Shown: one piece after another, positions 42,207-51,639 of the stretch
Position numbering within the stretch: position 1 is the stretch's first letter
Layout of the letters: every line of letters begins with the position of its first letter
NCBI RefSeq assembly: GCF_030372275.1
Contig: NZ_JAUDDJ010000006.1
DNA length: 64,000 nt
Origin: Lawsonibacter sp900766145
GTDB taxonomy: Bacteria > Bacillota > Clostridia > Oscillospirales > Oscillospiraceae
Strand: one strand, 5' to 3'
Program-made: the position numbers and the translations under genes
Notes under the pieces: generated by a model
Database searches by the model: none
The model's input: the letters and a program-made list of their open reading frames with translations, nothing else
What the model was told of the DNA's origin: nothing

Positions 42207-43505
42207 AACTATATCTGCAATCCCGACAAGACGGACGGAAAGCTGCTGGTATCCTCCTTCGGCTGCACCGCCGAGACCGCCGACATTGAGTTTGCCTGGA
42301 CCCGCCGACACGCCATCGACAAGGGAACGAACCTGGGCCGGCACCTCATCCAAGCGTTTGAGCCTGGGGAGGTCACACCGGAGGAAGCCCACCGGATCGG
42401 TATGGAACTGGCGCGGGAGGTCCTGGGCGGCAAATATGAATTTGTCCTCACCACTCACATTGACAGGGATCACGTCCATAATCACCTGATCTTCAATGCG
42501 GTCAGTTTCCAGGACCACCGGCACTACCACTCCAACAAGAGAAGCTACCATGAAATCCGCCGTACCAGCGACCGTATCTGTAAAGAGCATGGCCTGTCCG
42601 TCATTGTCCCCGGCCAAGACAAGGGCAAGAGCTATATTGAGCATCAGGCGGAACAGAACGGCACCAGCTATAAGGCGAAGCTCCGCTCCGCCATCGACCG
42701 GCTTCTGCCCGGCTGCACCGACCTGGAGGACCTGCTCCGCCGCCTCCAGCGGGAAGGGTATGAACTGAAACGGGGCAAGTACATATCTGCCAGAGCTCCG
42801 GGTCAGGAGCGGTTCACCCGTTTGAAAACCCTGGGCGCCGACTACGCCGAGGAAGCCCTGACCTCCCGGATCGCTGGCAAGCCCAGTCCTTCCCGCCAGC
42901 CGAAACAGCGCACCGGGAGGCCCAGCCTGCTCATCGACATCCAGAACAATATCAAAGCCCAGCAGAGTGCCGGCTACAAACATTGGGCAACTATTGAGAA
43001 CCTAAAGCGGGCAGCGGAAACGCTGAACTTCCTGACGGAGCATGGCATTGGAAGTTTAGAGGAATTGTCCGAGCAGTGCGATGGAGCGGCAACCGCCACC
43101 GCCAGAGTGAAGGCGGAACTCCGGGCAACGGAGAAGGAAATGGAGCGGCTGACCCTCACCATGAAGCACGCTGCCACCTACCGCCAGTTCCGTCCTCTGT
43201 ATGACCAATACCGTCAGTCCAGGGACAAGGAGAAATTCCTCCGGGGGCATGAGAGTGAGATCATCCTGTTCGAGGCAGCGGCAAGGGAACTGAAACGGCT
43301 GGGCGCCGTACCCCTGCCCGCCGCCCAGCGGCTCCGGGCCGAAATGGATGTGCTCAGGGCCAGAAGAACCGCCCTGCAATCGGAATACAGGAAGGCTCAA
43401 CAGAAAGAACGGGAGTACGACACCCTCAACCAAAACGTCCGTATCTTACTGGAACGGTCAGAGGATGTTGTACTCCCGAAGGAAAAATCGAATGAACTTG
43501 AATAA
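42207..43505 (+). pseudogene. 5'-truncated MobP-type relaxase
   Basis: The frame begins in the middle of the relaxase domain at NYICNPDKTDGKLLVSS and continues with the metal-binding HIDRDHVHNHLIFNAVSF. A long helical C-terminal part follows. The usual ~25 N-terminal residues, with the catalytic region start, are missing. The ATG at 42402 could yield a shorter protein but without the nicking domain start. It is a remnant of a conjugative or mobilizable element. Confidence 0.82.
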
Positions 43506-43514
43506 ACGAAATAA

Positions 43515-45257
43515 TTAGCCCAGTTGCCAACGGGCACTCTCACTCTGGAGTTCCACCATACGGCGGTAGAGGCCTCCGCGTTCCATCAGTTCCGCAGGCG
43601 TACCCTGCTCGGCCACATGGCCGTTTTCCAGTACAACGATGTGGTCTGCTTCTGCCACGGTGCGCATCCGGTGAGCAATGACCAGCACCGTCTTGCGTGC
43701 CAGCAGACGGGAGAGCGCACCCTGCACCTTTGTCTCATTTTCCACATCCAGGCTGGCAGTAGCCTCGTCCAGCAGGACGATGGGGGCGTTCTTCAAAAGA
43801 GCCCGGGCGATGGAGATGCGCTGCCGCTCTCCGCCGGAGAGTTTAGCGCCGTTTTCCCCGATGGGAGTATTATATCCCTGGGGCAGGCGGCAGATGAACT
43901 CCCCGCAGTTGGCGGCCTCAGCCGCGGCCCGCACCTCCTCGTCGGTGGCGCCTCGCTTGCCCAGACGGATGTTCTCCATCACCGTGTCGTCAAAGAGCAC
44001 CACATCCTGGAATACCATAGAGTAATCGGTCAGCAATGCCTCCGGGTCCACCGTGGAGATGTCCACGCCGCCTACCTTGATGCTTCCCTCTGTTACATCC
44101 CACAGCCGGGCGGCCAGTCGGGCGCAGGTACTCTTACCGGACCCGGAAGGCCCCACCAGGGCAGTCACTTCGCCCTCCCGGGCGGTAAAGCTCACGCCGT
44201 CCAGCACTTTTTTCTTGTCATAGGCAAACCCCACATGGTCGAACTCAATATCATGGCCCTTGGGCTGAAACACCTCTGCACCCTCAGCCGTGGGGGTGTC
44301 GTAGATCTCGTTCATGCGGTCGGCGGATACTTGGGACACAAACATCTCAGCGATGAGAGCCAGGCTCTGGTCAAAAGGCGCATACACGCGGGTAATAACC
44401 AGCAGGAACAAAAACAGCAGCATGAAGTCGATTTGCCCGGAAAGAATCAGGCTGGCTCCCACCAGAATGGTGGTAGCTACCCCCATACGCATGATGACGC
44501 TGGCCGCATTGACGAAGATGCCGGTCCCCAGCTCGCCCTGGATGGTGACCTTCTCATGGTCATCGATCTTCTGATTGAGCCCGGCCAGATAGCGCTCCTC
44601 CTGATTGGTGGCGCGGATCTCCCGGACATTTTCCAGAGCTTCCTGAATGCCGTCGGAGACGCGGATCGCAGCTTTTTTCGTCCGCTCAGAGGTCCGGGCG
44701 GAAATCCTCCGGGTGCCGAACAGCAGGCCGAAGGCCACCGGCACACCCCACAGGCAGGCGATGGCCAGCCGCCAGTCATACACCAGCAGGCAAACCGCGA
44801 TAATCGCCGTGGAGAGATAGGCACCGTACAGATAGCCCAGCACATGGGACCAGACATGTTCCATGCGGTTCACATCGCCCATAATGGTCTCGGTCAGATC
44901 CGCCAGATCCCGCTTGCCGAAGTAGCCCAAAGGCAGTTTGCGCAGCCGCTCCGCCAGACTGAGCCGGGTGGATTTCACCTCGTTATAGACCAGTCCATAG
45001 GTGGCGTAGTACTGCTGAAGATGAGTCACAAAGGAAAGAATCAGGAATACAACCACCAGCCCGAGCAGGAGGGCTGCGTTGGGCAGCGGCTGGTCGTCTG
45101 TAAAGGTTCCCATCAGGCCGTACATCAGCAGATACAGGATGCTCATGCCGCCCATGACGACAAGGTTGACGATGACCGTCCAGAAGGCTCCCTTTTTGAC
45201 ATTTTTTACGCCCTGGTCGGTGAGGGCGTATTTCCTCTGAAAGTTTTTGCTGAACAT
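43515..45257 (-). CDS. ABC transporter, fused permease and ATPase (second subunit)
   Basis: The 580-residue half-transporter starts MFSKNFQRKYALTDQG, with about six membrane helices to residue ~310. The nucleotide-binding domain follows: Walker A GPSGSGKSTCARLAARL, signature KLSGGERQRISIARALL, Walker B IVLLDEATASLD. It pairs with the gene upstream, 16 bases away. The architecture and the AraC regulator nearby recall YbtP/YbtQ or IrtA/IrtB siderophore importers; drug export is the alternative. Confidence 0.88.
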   Translation of the reverse strand: MFSKNFQRKYALTDQGVKNVKKGAFWTVIVNLVVMGGMSILYLLMYGLMGTFTDDQPLPNAALLLGLVVVFLILSFVTHLQQYYATYGLVYNEVKSTRLSLAERLRKLPLGYFGKRDLADLTETIMGDVNRMEHVWSHVLGYLYGAYLSTAIIAVCLLVYDWRLAIACLWGVPVAFGLLFGTRRISARTSERTKKAAIRVSDGIQEALENVREIRATNQEERYLAGLNQKIDDHEKVTIQGELGTGIFVNAASVIMRMGVATTILVGASLILSGQIDFMLLFLFLLVITRVYAPFDQSLALIAEMFVSQVSADRMNEIYDTPTAEGAEVFQPKGHDIEFDHVGFAYDKKKVLDGVSFTAREGEVTALVGPSGSGKSTCARLAARLWDVTEGSIKVGGVDISTVDPEALLTDYSMVFQDVVLFDDTVMENIRLGKRGATDEEVRAAAEAANCGEFICRLPQGYNTPIGENGAKLSGGERQRISIARALLKNAPIVLLDEATASLDVENETKVQGALSRLLARKTVLVIAHRMRTVAEADHIVVLENGHVAEQGTPAELMERGGLYRRMVELQSESARWQLG

Positions 45258-45273
45258 ATTCTTCACCCCTCTC

Positions 45274-47067
45274 TCACTGTTCGCTGGTGATCTTCCACTG
45301 GACTGCCTTGTTGTAATCCGCCCACATCCGGGCATAGAGGCCACCGGCGGCAGTCAGCTCCTGATGGGAACCCTGCTCCACGATGCGTCCCTCCTCCAGC
45401 ACCAGAATCTTGTCCGCACCGACCACAGTAGACAGACGGTGGGCAATCATGATAACGGTGCGGCCACGGGTCAACTCGGTAAACGCCTTTTGGATTAACG
45501 CCTCGTTCTCAGGGTCAGCAAAGGCGGTGGCTTCATCGAGAACCACGATGGGTGCATCCTTCAGGATGGCCCGGGCCAGGGCGATGCGCTGCTGCTCGCC
45601 GCCGGAAAGATAAGTCCCTTCGGAGCCGATCAGGGTGTCCATGCCCTGGGGCAGTTTCTCCAGAATGTCCTCACACTGGGCGGCCTTCAACGCCGAGAGC
45701 ACCTGCTCCCGGGTGGCGTTGGGACGGGCAGCCCGGACATTCTCCAAAATGGAGGCTTTGAACAGGCGGCTGTTCTGGAACACAAAGGCGATTTGATCCA
45801 TGAGCACATGGGGATCGATCTGCCGCACATCCACGCCGCCCACCTTCACTACGCCAGAGGTGGCGTCCCAGAAGCGAGGGATCAGGCTGGCAGCGGTTGT
45901 CTTGCCGCCGCCGGAGGGGCCTACCAGGGCTACGGTCTGTCCCGGCTCCGCTGTGAAGGACACATGGGAGAGGGCGGAGGTCTGGGCTCCGTCGTAAGTA
46001 AAGCTCACATCTTCAAATTCTACACGGCTGCTTCCGGGGGATTGAGGGTGTTCAGGCACTTTCAGTTCCGGGGCGCACATGACCTGGTCAATGCGCCCCA
46101 GCGCAGTACTGGCCAGCATCATACCGGATGCGGCAAACATGATCTTGGCAAGCGCGGTGGAAATGATGGCGGAGAACACTGCGTAAAAGGCGAAGTTTGC
46201 AATAAATCCCGCAAAGTCACCGCCGGCCAGAGCTCCGGGAGCCAGGAAAAGAGCCGCAGGCACCAAGAACACAAAAGCGCCCTCGGTAAAGGTCAGATTG
46301 ATGGACTGGGGCACACGGCACACATCACCCTGATAGTGCTCCGCTTTGGAACTGTAATCCTCAATGGCCTCCTGAAAGGCCTTGAAGGAATAAACGGTCT
46401 GCTGGAAAATCTTGACCACCGGAATGCCCCGGACATACTCGGTGCCTGCCTTGGTCATGCGATCCTGGGCCGCCTGATACTCTGCCATCAGTTTGGCGTT
46501 TTTGCCGCCCATCATGGAGAACATGGCGATCATGGAAATCACCGCCGCCAGCAGGCAGGCCGCGCCCATCCGCCAGTCAAAGACGAACATCAGCACCAGC
46601 ATGGACACGAACAGGGTGATGGTGCCTACGATGTCCGCCAGATTGTGGGCAAGCAAGGTCTCCGTATCGGCCGCCGCCGCATCCAGCCGTCCCCGGATGA
46701 GGCCGGAGGCATTGGAGTCGAAGAAGCCCAGCGGGGCTTTCATCACATGGGCAACGCCTCGCTTGCGGATGTTGGCCGCTGTGCGGAAGGCCGCCAGATG
46801 GGTACACATCAATCCTGCAAAGTACAGGACGATGCCGGCCACCGCAAAGGCAAACGCCAGCCAGCCGTATTGTGCGATGTCCTGCGCCCGGGTCCAGTCC
46901 GGCGCTACGGCAATCAGATCCCGGGCCACCAGCCAGATACAAATGTAGGGTGCCATGCTCAACAGCATGGACACCGCCGACAGGGTCAGCCCCAGGAAGG
47001 TCAGCCCCTTGTGACTGCCTGCGTAGTCCAGCAGGACCGCAACATCACTCTTTTTCTTCTGCTTCAT
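45274..47067 (-). CDS. ABC transporter, fused permease and ATPase (first subunit)
   Basis: The 597-residue half-transporter starts MKQKKKSDVAVLLDYAGSHK. It has six membrane helices, Walker A GPSGGGKTTAASLIPRF, signature YLSGGEQQRIALARAIL and Walker B IVVLDEATAFADPENE. AAGGAGG precedes the ATG. The inverted repeat at 47087-47104 lies directly upstream and is shared with the methyltransferase promoter. The products should form a heterodimer; the substrate is not seen in the sequence. Confidence 0.9.
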   Translation of the reverse strand: MKQKKKSDVAVLLDYAGSHKGLTFLGLTLSAVSMLLSMAPYICIWLVARDLIAVAPDWTRAQDIAQYGWLAFAFAVAGIVLYFAGLMCTHLAAFRTAANIRKRGVAHVMKAPLGFFDSNASGLIRGRLDAAAADTETLLAHNLADIVGTITLFVSMLVLMFVFDWRMGAACLLAAVISMIAMFSMMGGKNAKLMAEYQAAQDRMTKAGTEYVRGIPVVKIFQQTVYSFKAFQEAIEDYSSKAEHYQGDVCRVPQSINLTFTEGAFVFLVPAALFLAPGALAGGDFAGFIANFAFYAVFSAIISTALAKIMFAASGMMLASTALGRIDQVMCAPELKVPEHPQSPGSSRVEFEDVSFTYDGAQTSALSHVSFTAEPGQTVALVGPSGGGKTTAASLIPRFWDATSGVVKVGGVDVRQIDPHVLMDQIAFVFQNSRLFKASILENVRAARPNATREQVLSALKAAQCEDILEKLPQGMDTLIGSEGTYLSGGEQQRIALARAILKDAPIVVLDEATAFADPENEALIQKAFTELTRGRTVIMIAHRLSTVVGADKILVLEEGRIVEQGSHQELTAAGGLYARMWADYNKAVQWKITSEQ

Positions 47068-47086
47068 GGAAAAACCTCCTTCTTCA

Positions 47087-47104
47087 AGTTAGCAATAACT
47101 AACT
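47087..47104. promoter_or_regulatory. Inverted repeat operator of the ABC operon
   Basis: AGTTAG-CAATAA-CTAACT is a perfect palindrome with a six-base centre, just before the ribosome site of the ABC operon. The same core GTTAG-N6-CTAAC is found at 52457-52486. It probably binds a common dimeric repressor. Confidence 0.7.
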
Positions 47105-47125
47105 AATATTCAAAAAAGATAGGGG

Positions 47126-47743
47126 TCATCCCCCCATCAATTTCAGCCATCCACCCGTGTAGAAAGTGCGGAACTGTTCTACATCCCGCAGGGCCTGCTC
47201 TTTCGGCATATCATGTACGACGATCTCAAAAAGGCCGTTGAACATTCCGCTGGCGATGATGTGGCAAAGAGACTGGCTCAGTTCCGGGACCTCCCGGCCC
47301 AGGCGGCGGAGAACATCCATGTAACGGAGCGTGTACTCCACCTCCACCTCTACCATGTTGTGGACAAAGTGCTCGTAGCTGGTGCCCTCGGCCTTGCACA
47401 GCAGCAGCTTCACCGGCTCCCGGTGGTCGCAGATATAGTCCACCATCCAATTCACGCACTGGCTGGACTCCAGCCCCATGTGCTCCGGCTGTTCCTGCTC
47501 AGGCAGTTCGGAAAAGGAAGTCTGCGCCTCCATGAACCGCCCCATCAAAGCAGCCGCGTGCGGCTCCACGATGGAGGCAAAAAGCGCCTCCTTGCTGGAG
47601 AAATAACCGTAGAACGCACCGGTGGTTACCCCGGCATTTTTCACGATCTGCCGCAGAGAAGCCCCTTGAAAGCCCTTGTCCAGAAATTCGGCCATGGCCG
47701 CCTCATGGATTTTTTCCAGCGTGGCGTTAGACTTTTCTTCCAT
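47126..47743 (-). CDS. TetR-family transcriptional regulator
   Basis: The 205-residue product has the N-terminal HTH AMAEFLDKGFQGASLRQIVK with GVTTGAFYGYFSSKEALF, classic TetR features. A helical ligand-binding domain follows. The start MEEKSNATLEK follows AAGGAGAG; an upstream frame extension is not used. It lies just upstream of the ABC pair on the same strand and has its own palindromic operator. Confidence 0.93.
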   Translation of the reverse strand: MEEKSNATLEKIHEAAMAEFLDKGFQGASLRQIVKNAGVTTGAFYGYFSSKEALFASIVEPHAAALMGRFMEAQTSFSELPEQEQPEHMGLESSQCVNWMVDYICDHREPVKLLLCKAEGTSYEHFVHNMVEVEVEYTLRYMDVLRRLGREVPELSQSLCHIIASGMFNGLFEIVVHDMPKEQALRDVEQFRTFYTGGWLKLMGG

Positions 47744-47754
47744 AGACTCTCTCC

Positions 47755-47784
47755 TTATAACAGCGTTATATAACACTGTTATAA
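47755..47784. promoter_or_regulatory. TetR operator
   Basis: This 30-bp near-perfect palindrome has half-site TTATAACAGCGTTAT and one mismatch in the other half. It lies 11 bases upstream of the tetR start codon and overlaps the likely promoter (TTATAA-rich). Autorepression is likely. Confidence 0.8.
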
Positions 47785-47819
47785 TACGACTGGAGCAGTA
47801 GTTTGTCAAGTGGAATACG

Positions 47820-47850
47820 AAAAAAGCCCGGCGCATACGCGCCGGACTTT
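47820..47850 (-). terminator. Terminator of the P-type ATPase gene
   Basis: CCGGCGC pairs with GCGCCGG across ATAC. On the minus strand the stem is followed by CTTTTTT. It lies immediately after the ATPase gene. Confidence 0.88.
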
Positions 47851-47851
47851 G

Positions 47852-49948
47852 TCAGGAGACTTTATTTTGTTTTGGCTGGGGCAGGGCAGTCATGCTGTGG
47901 AGGCTTACGCCAAGGGTAGACAGGTTGTGGAGCATAGCGGAGGTGGTTGGAGGCAGGATGCCTGCCACGCCAAGACCGATCAGCGCCCCATTGAACCCAA
48001 TGACAAAGCGGTAGTTGTTCTGGATGCGGTACATTAAGCCCATGGCCAGCTGCCGCAGGCGCACCAGCTCCCACAGACTGTCGGCAGCAATGGTGATGTC
48101 GGCGATCTCCCTGGCAATGGCCGCCCCGTCACTGATGGCGATGCCGGCGTCCGCCTCAGAGAGGGCCGGAGAGTCGTTGATGCCATCCCCCACCATCAGT
48201 ACGGTGTGCCCCTCCCGCCGCATAGCAGCCACATACTCTGCCTTATCCGCCGGGAGAACTCCGGCCCGGAAGTCATCTACCCCCAGTTGCTCCGCAATGG
48301 AAGCGGCGGTACGGGGGCTGTCCCCGGTCAGCATTACCAGTTTTTTTACGCCCAGATTTCTTAGGGCAGATAGGACCTCCCGCGCCTCCTCTCGCAGAGG
48401 ATCGGAGATGCAGATTACGGCGGAGAGCACCCCGTCGATGGCCAGATAGAGCTGGGAGAATTCAGGGGGCAGGGCATCAAATTTGTTTTCCTCACCCTCG
48501 GGAATCACGCACTTCTCGTCCTCGAAGATGAAGTGGGCGCTGCCGATGCACACTTGCTCTCCGTCCACTGAGCTGGCAATGCCGTGAGCAACCAGGTACT
48601 CCACCTTAGCATGGCGTTCTTCGTGGCTCAACCCCCGGCGTTTGGCCTCCTCTACCACAGCGTTTGCCATAGAGTGAGGGAAATGCTCCTCCAAACAGGC
48701 GGCAAGGCGCAGCATCTCCGCCTCCTCCATACCATTGAAGGGGATGACGCGGACCACCCTGGGGCAGGCATGGGTGAGGGTGCCGGTCTTATCAAAGACA
48801 ATGGTATCGGCGCTGGCCACAGCCTCCAGGAACTTGCCGCCCTTGACCGTGATGTGCTCCCGCCCCGCCTCCCGCATGGCAGAGAGCACCGCCAGGGGCA
48901 TGGCCAGTTTCAGGGCACAGGAGAAGTCCACCATGAGCACCGACAAGGCCCGAGTCAAGTTCCTGGTGAGCGCAAGGCTCACCAGGCTGCCGGCAAAGGT
49001 ATAGGGCACCAGCTTGTCTGCCAAGTTGGACGCTTTGGCTTCGGCGGCGGACTTCATCTGTTCGGAACGCTGGATCATCTCAACGATCTGGTCATAGCGG
49101 CTCTGGCCGGAGGCCTGCTTTACCTCCAGCACGGACTCGCCCTCCTCCACCACAGTGCCGGCATAAACCGCGCCGCCGGGCCGCTTGGCCACGGGGACGG
49201 ATTCGCCGGTGAGGGATGCCTGGTTGACGGTGATCTCTCCCTCCGCCACCACGCTGTCCAGGGGGATGACGCTTCCGGCTCGAACCACGACCCGGTCGCC
49301 GGGTCTGATCTGGCCGATAGGGGTGAGCACTTCACCAGCCTCGGTTTTCAGCCACACCCGATCCACATGGAGAGACAGGCTCTCTGCCAGGTCGGCTACG
49401 GACTTTTTCCGTGTCCAATCCTCCAGCAGTTCACCGATCTCCAACAAGAACATGACAGTGCCGGCAGTACCGAAGTCCCTGCGGCAGACGGAGATCCCGA
49501 TGGACAACGCATCCAGCATCTCCACCTTGATCTGACGATGTCCCAGACAGCGCAGACCTCTGTGCAGAAAGGGGATCATGTGCCAAACAATCCGGGCGAT
49601 CCGCAGCGGGGCGGGCAAAAACAGGGCAGCGGCTGCTTTCACCGCCACCTTGCCTACCAGCTTCTCTTGGAACTCTCGGTTCAGAGTCCGGGTGCTGTGG
49701 CCGGACAGAGTGACAGACGACTCCGCCCCGGCCCAGGTGAACGCGCCGAGGGCGGAGAGGACAGCTTCCCGGTCTCCCGTATAGGTCACGATGACGCAGC
49801 AGGTGCGCTCATGGACCACGGCCTCCCGGGTCCAGGGCTGTCCCTTCAGCCAGGTTTCCAGCAGATCCGCCTGGCGGATCGTCATGTTTTTTTGCCGGAG
49901 CCGCAGACGCATCCGGCCCCGGCTCTCGTGTACGATGGTTGCTCTCAT
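47852..49948 (-). CDS. P1B-type metal-transporting ATPase
   Basis: This 698-residue cation pump has A-domain TGES (about 248-251), the phosphorylated Asp386 in DKTGTLT, TGDSPRTAASIAEQLG and the hinge VGDGINDSPALSEADAG. The intramembrane metal motif is SCALK (about 343-347) in place of the usual CPC or SPC. The HP locus reads HFPHS. There is no classic GMxCxxC domain at the N-terminus. Metal and direction are uncertain; iron, manganese or related ions are possible. AAAGGAG precedes the ATG. Confidence 0.9.
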   Translation of the reverse strand: MRATIVHESRGRMRLRLRQKNMTIRQADLLETWLKGQPWTREAVVHERTCCVIVTYTGDREAVLSALGAFTWAGAESSVTLSGHSTRTLNREFQEKLVGKVAVKAAAALFLPAPLRIARIVWHMIPFLHRGLRCLGHRQIKVEMLDALSIGISVCRRDFGTAGTVMFLLEIGELLEDWTRKKSVADLAESLSLHVDRVWLKTEAGEVLTPIGQIRPGDRVVVRAGSVIPLDSVVAEGEITVNQASLTGESVPVAKRPGGAVYAGTVVEEGESVLEVKQASGQSRYDQIVEMIQRSEQMKSAAEAKASNLADKLVPYTFAGSLVSLALTRNLTRALSVLMVDFSCALKLAMPLAVLSAMREAGREHITVKGGKFLEAVASADTIVFDKTGTLTHACPRVVRVIPFNGMEEAEMLRLAACLEEHFPHSMANAVVEEAKRRGLSHEERHAKVEYLVAHGIASSVDGEQVCIGSAHFIFEDEKCVIPEGEENKFDALPPEFSQLYLAIDGVLSAVICISDPLREEAREVLSALRNLGVKKLVMLTGDSPRTAASIAEQLGVDDFRAGVLPADKAEYVAAMRREGHTVLMVGDGINDSPALSEADAGIAISDGAAIAREIADITIAADSLWELVRLRQLAMGLMYRIQNNYRFVIGFNGALIGLGVAGILPPTTSAMLHNLSTLGVSLHSMTALPQPKQNKVS

Positions 49949-49967
49949 GCAAGTCTCCTTTCATGAA

Positions 49968-49994
49968 AAAAGGAGCCGTTTTCCGGCTCCCTTC
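49968..49994 (-). terminator. Hairpin between the DUF6110 gene and the ATPase gene
   Basis: GGGAGCCGG-AAAA-CGGCTCC followed by T6 on the minus strand is a good intrinsic terminator just after the DUF6110 stop. It lies only 20 bases before the ATPase start, so the pump is read by readthrough or is attenuated. Confidence 0.8.
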
Positions 49995-50002
49995 CGCAGT
50001 TT

Positions 50003-50266
50003 TTAGGCTTCCTGACCTTCCACCTGAGCCTCGGCTTCCTTGGCGTCCCGGGCCTCGTTGATGTCCTTGGCAGCGGCCAGAATGTCGGCGGCGTTCTCCT
50101 GAACAGTGGTAACGGTCTCCATTACGCTGTCCTTCATCCGCAGACCTGCGGCAGTGATGTGGGTATAAGCCTTCTTGGCATCTTTGCTGGTGAGCAGCTT
50201 GATGCCGGCAGAGCCAAACAGGGCTCCGCCCACGAAGCAGGCCAGTCTGACATAGTGTTTCATCAT
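50003..50266 (-). CDS. DUF6110-like small membrane-associated protein
   Basis: This 87-residue protein has a hydrophobic N-terminus (YVRLACFVGGALFGSAGIKL) followed by an acidic/Ala-rich amphipathic helix ending in EAEAQVEGQEA. The sequence resembles the small proteins (DUF6110) that sit next to this type of metal ATPase in Clostridia. The function is unknown. AAAGGAAAGG lies upstream, and a terminator-like hairpin separates it from the pump. Confidence 0.75.
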   Translation of the reverse strand: MMKHYVRLACFVGGALFGSAGIKLLTSKDAKKAYTHITAAGLRMKDSVMETVTTVQENAADILAAAKDINEARDAKEAEAQVEGQEA

Positions 50267-50291
50267 GGGAACCTTTCCTTTCGCTCTATGC

Positions 50292-50372
50292 TTATTTGTG
50301 TTTGTAGCCCGTAATCATCACCATGACCATGCAGATCACGGCGCCCCAGGCCCAGAAGCGATGTTGTTTCAT
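50292..50372 (-). CDS. 26-residue single-helix membrane microprotein
   Basis: An AGGAGGAG site lies eight bases before an ATG that opens a 26-residue frame: MKQHRFWAWGAVICMVMVMI followed by TGYKHK. It has one hydrophobic helix between basic ends. It lies 25 bases upstream of the DUF6110 gene in the same operon. I recall a similar short family near such pumps (DUF6219), but cannot confirm it. A regulatory or assembly peptide for the pump is possible. Confidence 0.7.
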   Translation of the reverse strand: MKQHRFWAWGAVICMVMVMITGYKHK

Positions 50373-50449
50373 TGCGATCTCCTCCTGCTCGGAAACAAAC
50401 GCGTCCCGCTGTGTGTTGAAATATTATAGCAGATGGGATGCCCTGTGTA

Positions 50450-51352
50450 TCACCGAATCGGACGATGTTGTGCCGGTTCAGACATTTTTCGATACACGGT
50501 CGGCGACATACCATACTGCCGCCGGAAGGCGGCGGAGAACTGGCTGGCACTGCTGTATCCCACGGACTGGGCTACCCCCAGCACGCTGAGGGAGGAGTCC
50601 CGCAGCAGCTCCGCCGCGCGCTCCATCCGCCGCTGCTGCAGCCAGGTGTGGACCGGCAACCCGTACAGGCGTCGGAACCCCTCCTTGAATGTCGTTGCAG
50701 AGAGGCAGGCGCGGCGGCTCAAGGTCGAGATGGAGAGAGGTTCGTCCAGATGCGCCTCCATGTATCGGCGGGTTTCTGCCAGGGTCCGGGTCAGCTCCTG
50801 ATCCAGCACCGGAGCCATTTCCACCGCTGGTTCCCCCGGGGCAGAGAGTAGATACAACAGTTCCACCGACTTCCACACGCACCAGCGTGCCCGCTCGCTC
50901 CGGGGCAAACGATCCAGGTCAGCAAAGGCCGCCTGGCTCCAGGGAGAGGGACCCTCCACGGCGCAGCCGCCCCGGCTGGCCATCCACCGCCGCACTTGCT
51001 CCGTGTTCAAGGCCAAACCGCCCAGCAGGCGGCAAATGGTTTTTAGACTCTCCCGGGCGCCCCGGGCGTCCACCGCCACCAGCACACCCTTTAAGCCGGT
51101 CTCCACTCTGGCATCAGTCAGATCAGAGATGTCGGTGAGGAGAAGCACCTGCCGGGTACCTAACCTCAGAGCCGAACCATCCCGCCGGGTCAGGGTCACC
51201 ATCCCGGCCAAGCAGAACAATACCTCGAAGTGCAGAGGTTCCAACCGGAGGGGCAGAGGGAATGACCTCTCGCACAGGGAAAACAGGCAGGCTCGCGCGC
51301 CAGGCATCACTTGTGCCCATTCCCCCTGTTCTGACAAAAATTCTGCCAGCAT
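50450..51352 (-). CDS. AraC-family transcriptional regulator
   Basis: The 300-residue regulator starts MLAEFLSEQGEWAQVMPGA after GAGAGGAGG. The N-terminal ~150 residues form a ligand-sensing part; the C-terminal tandem HTH reads SISTLSRRACLSATTFKEGF and GVAQSVGYSSASQFSAAFRR with YGMSPTVYR. It resembles YbtA/PchR-type regulators of siderophore systems by layout. It is the likely local activator of the pump operon that follows. Confidence 0.92.
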   Translation of the reverse strand: MLAEFLSEQGEWAQVMPGARACLFSLCERSFPLPLRLEPLHFEVLFCLAGMVTLTRRDGSALRLGTRQVLLLTDISDLTDARVETGLKGVLVAVDARGARESLKTICRLLGGLALNTEQVRRWMASRGGCAVEGPSPWSQAAFADLDRLPRSERARWCVWKSVELLYLLSAPGEPAVEMAPVLDQELTRTLAETRRYMEAHLDEPLSISTLSRRACLSATTFKEGFRRLYGLPVHTWLQQRRMERAAELLRDSSLSVLGVAQSVGYSSASQFSAAFRRQYGMSPTVYRKMSEPAQHRPIR

Positions 51353-51390
51353 CCGCTTGCCTCCTCTCCATTGATCTGTGTCCCAAACAT

Positions 51391-51639
51391 TTATCGGCCA
51401 AACAGACCTTTCTTCTGCCAAGACTCCTTCCGAATCTCCCCCACATCATAGCCAGTGGCGGAAATAGCCGCCTGTAAAGCCTCTTGATCCAGTTCCGTTT
51501 CCGTGATTACCACAGTCTCTTTTTTACTCCGAGATGAGGTGACCTTCTTCACCGGAAAGGCTTTCCGCACCGCATCGTTCACATGGCTCTCGCACATACC
51601 GCACATCATGCCGTCTACTTGGATTGTGTATTTCCACAT
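51391..51639 (-). CDS. Heavy-metal-associated (HMA) domain protein
   Basis: This protein of about 82 residues starts MWKYTIQVDGMMCGMCESHV, with the metal-binding GMxCxxC motif. It is followed by the ferredoxin-like fold (KKETVVITETELDQEALQAA). The start chosen follows GGAGGA by seven bases. Such proteins carry soft metals to partner ATPases. It lies 38 bases before the AraC gene in the same direction. Confidence 0.85.
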   Translation of the reverse strand: MWKYTIQVDGMMCGMCESHVNDAVRKAFPVKKVTSSRSKKETVVITETELDQEALQAAISATGYDVGEIRKESWQKKGLFGR

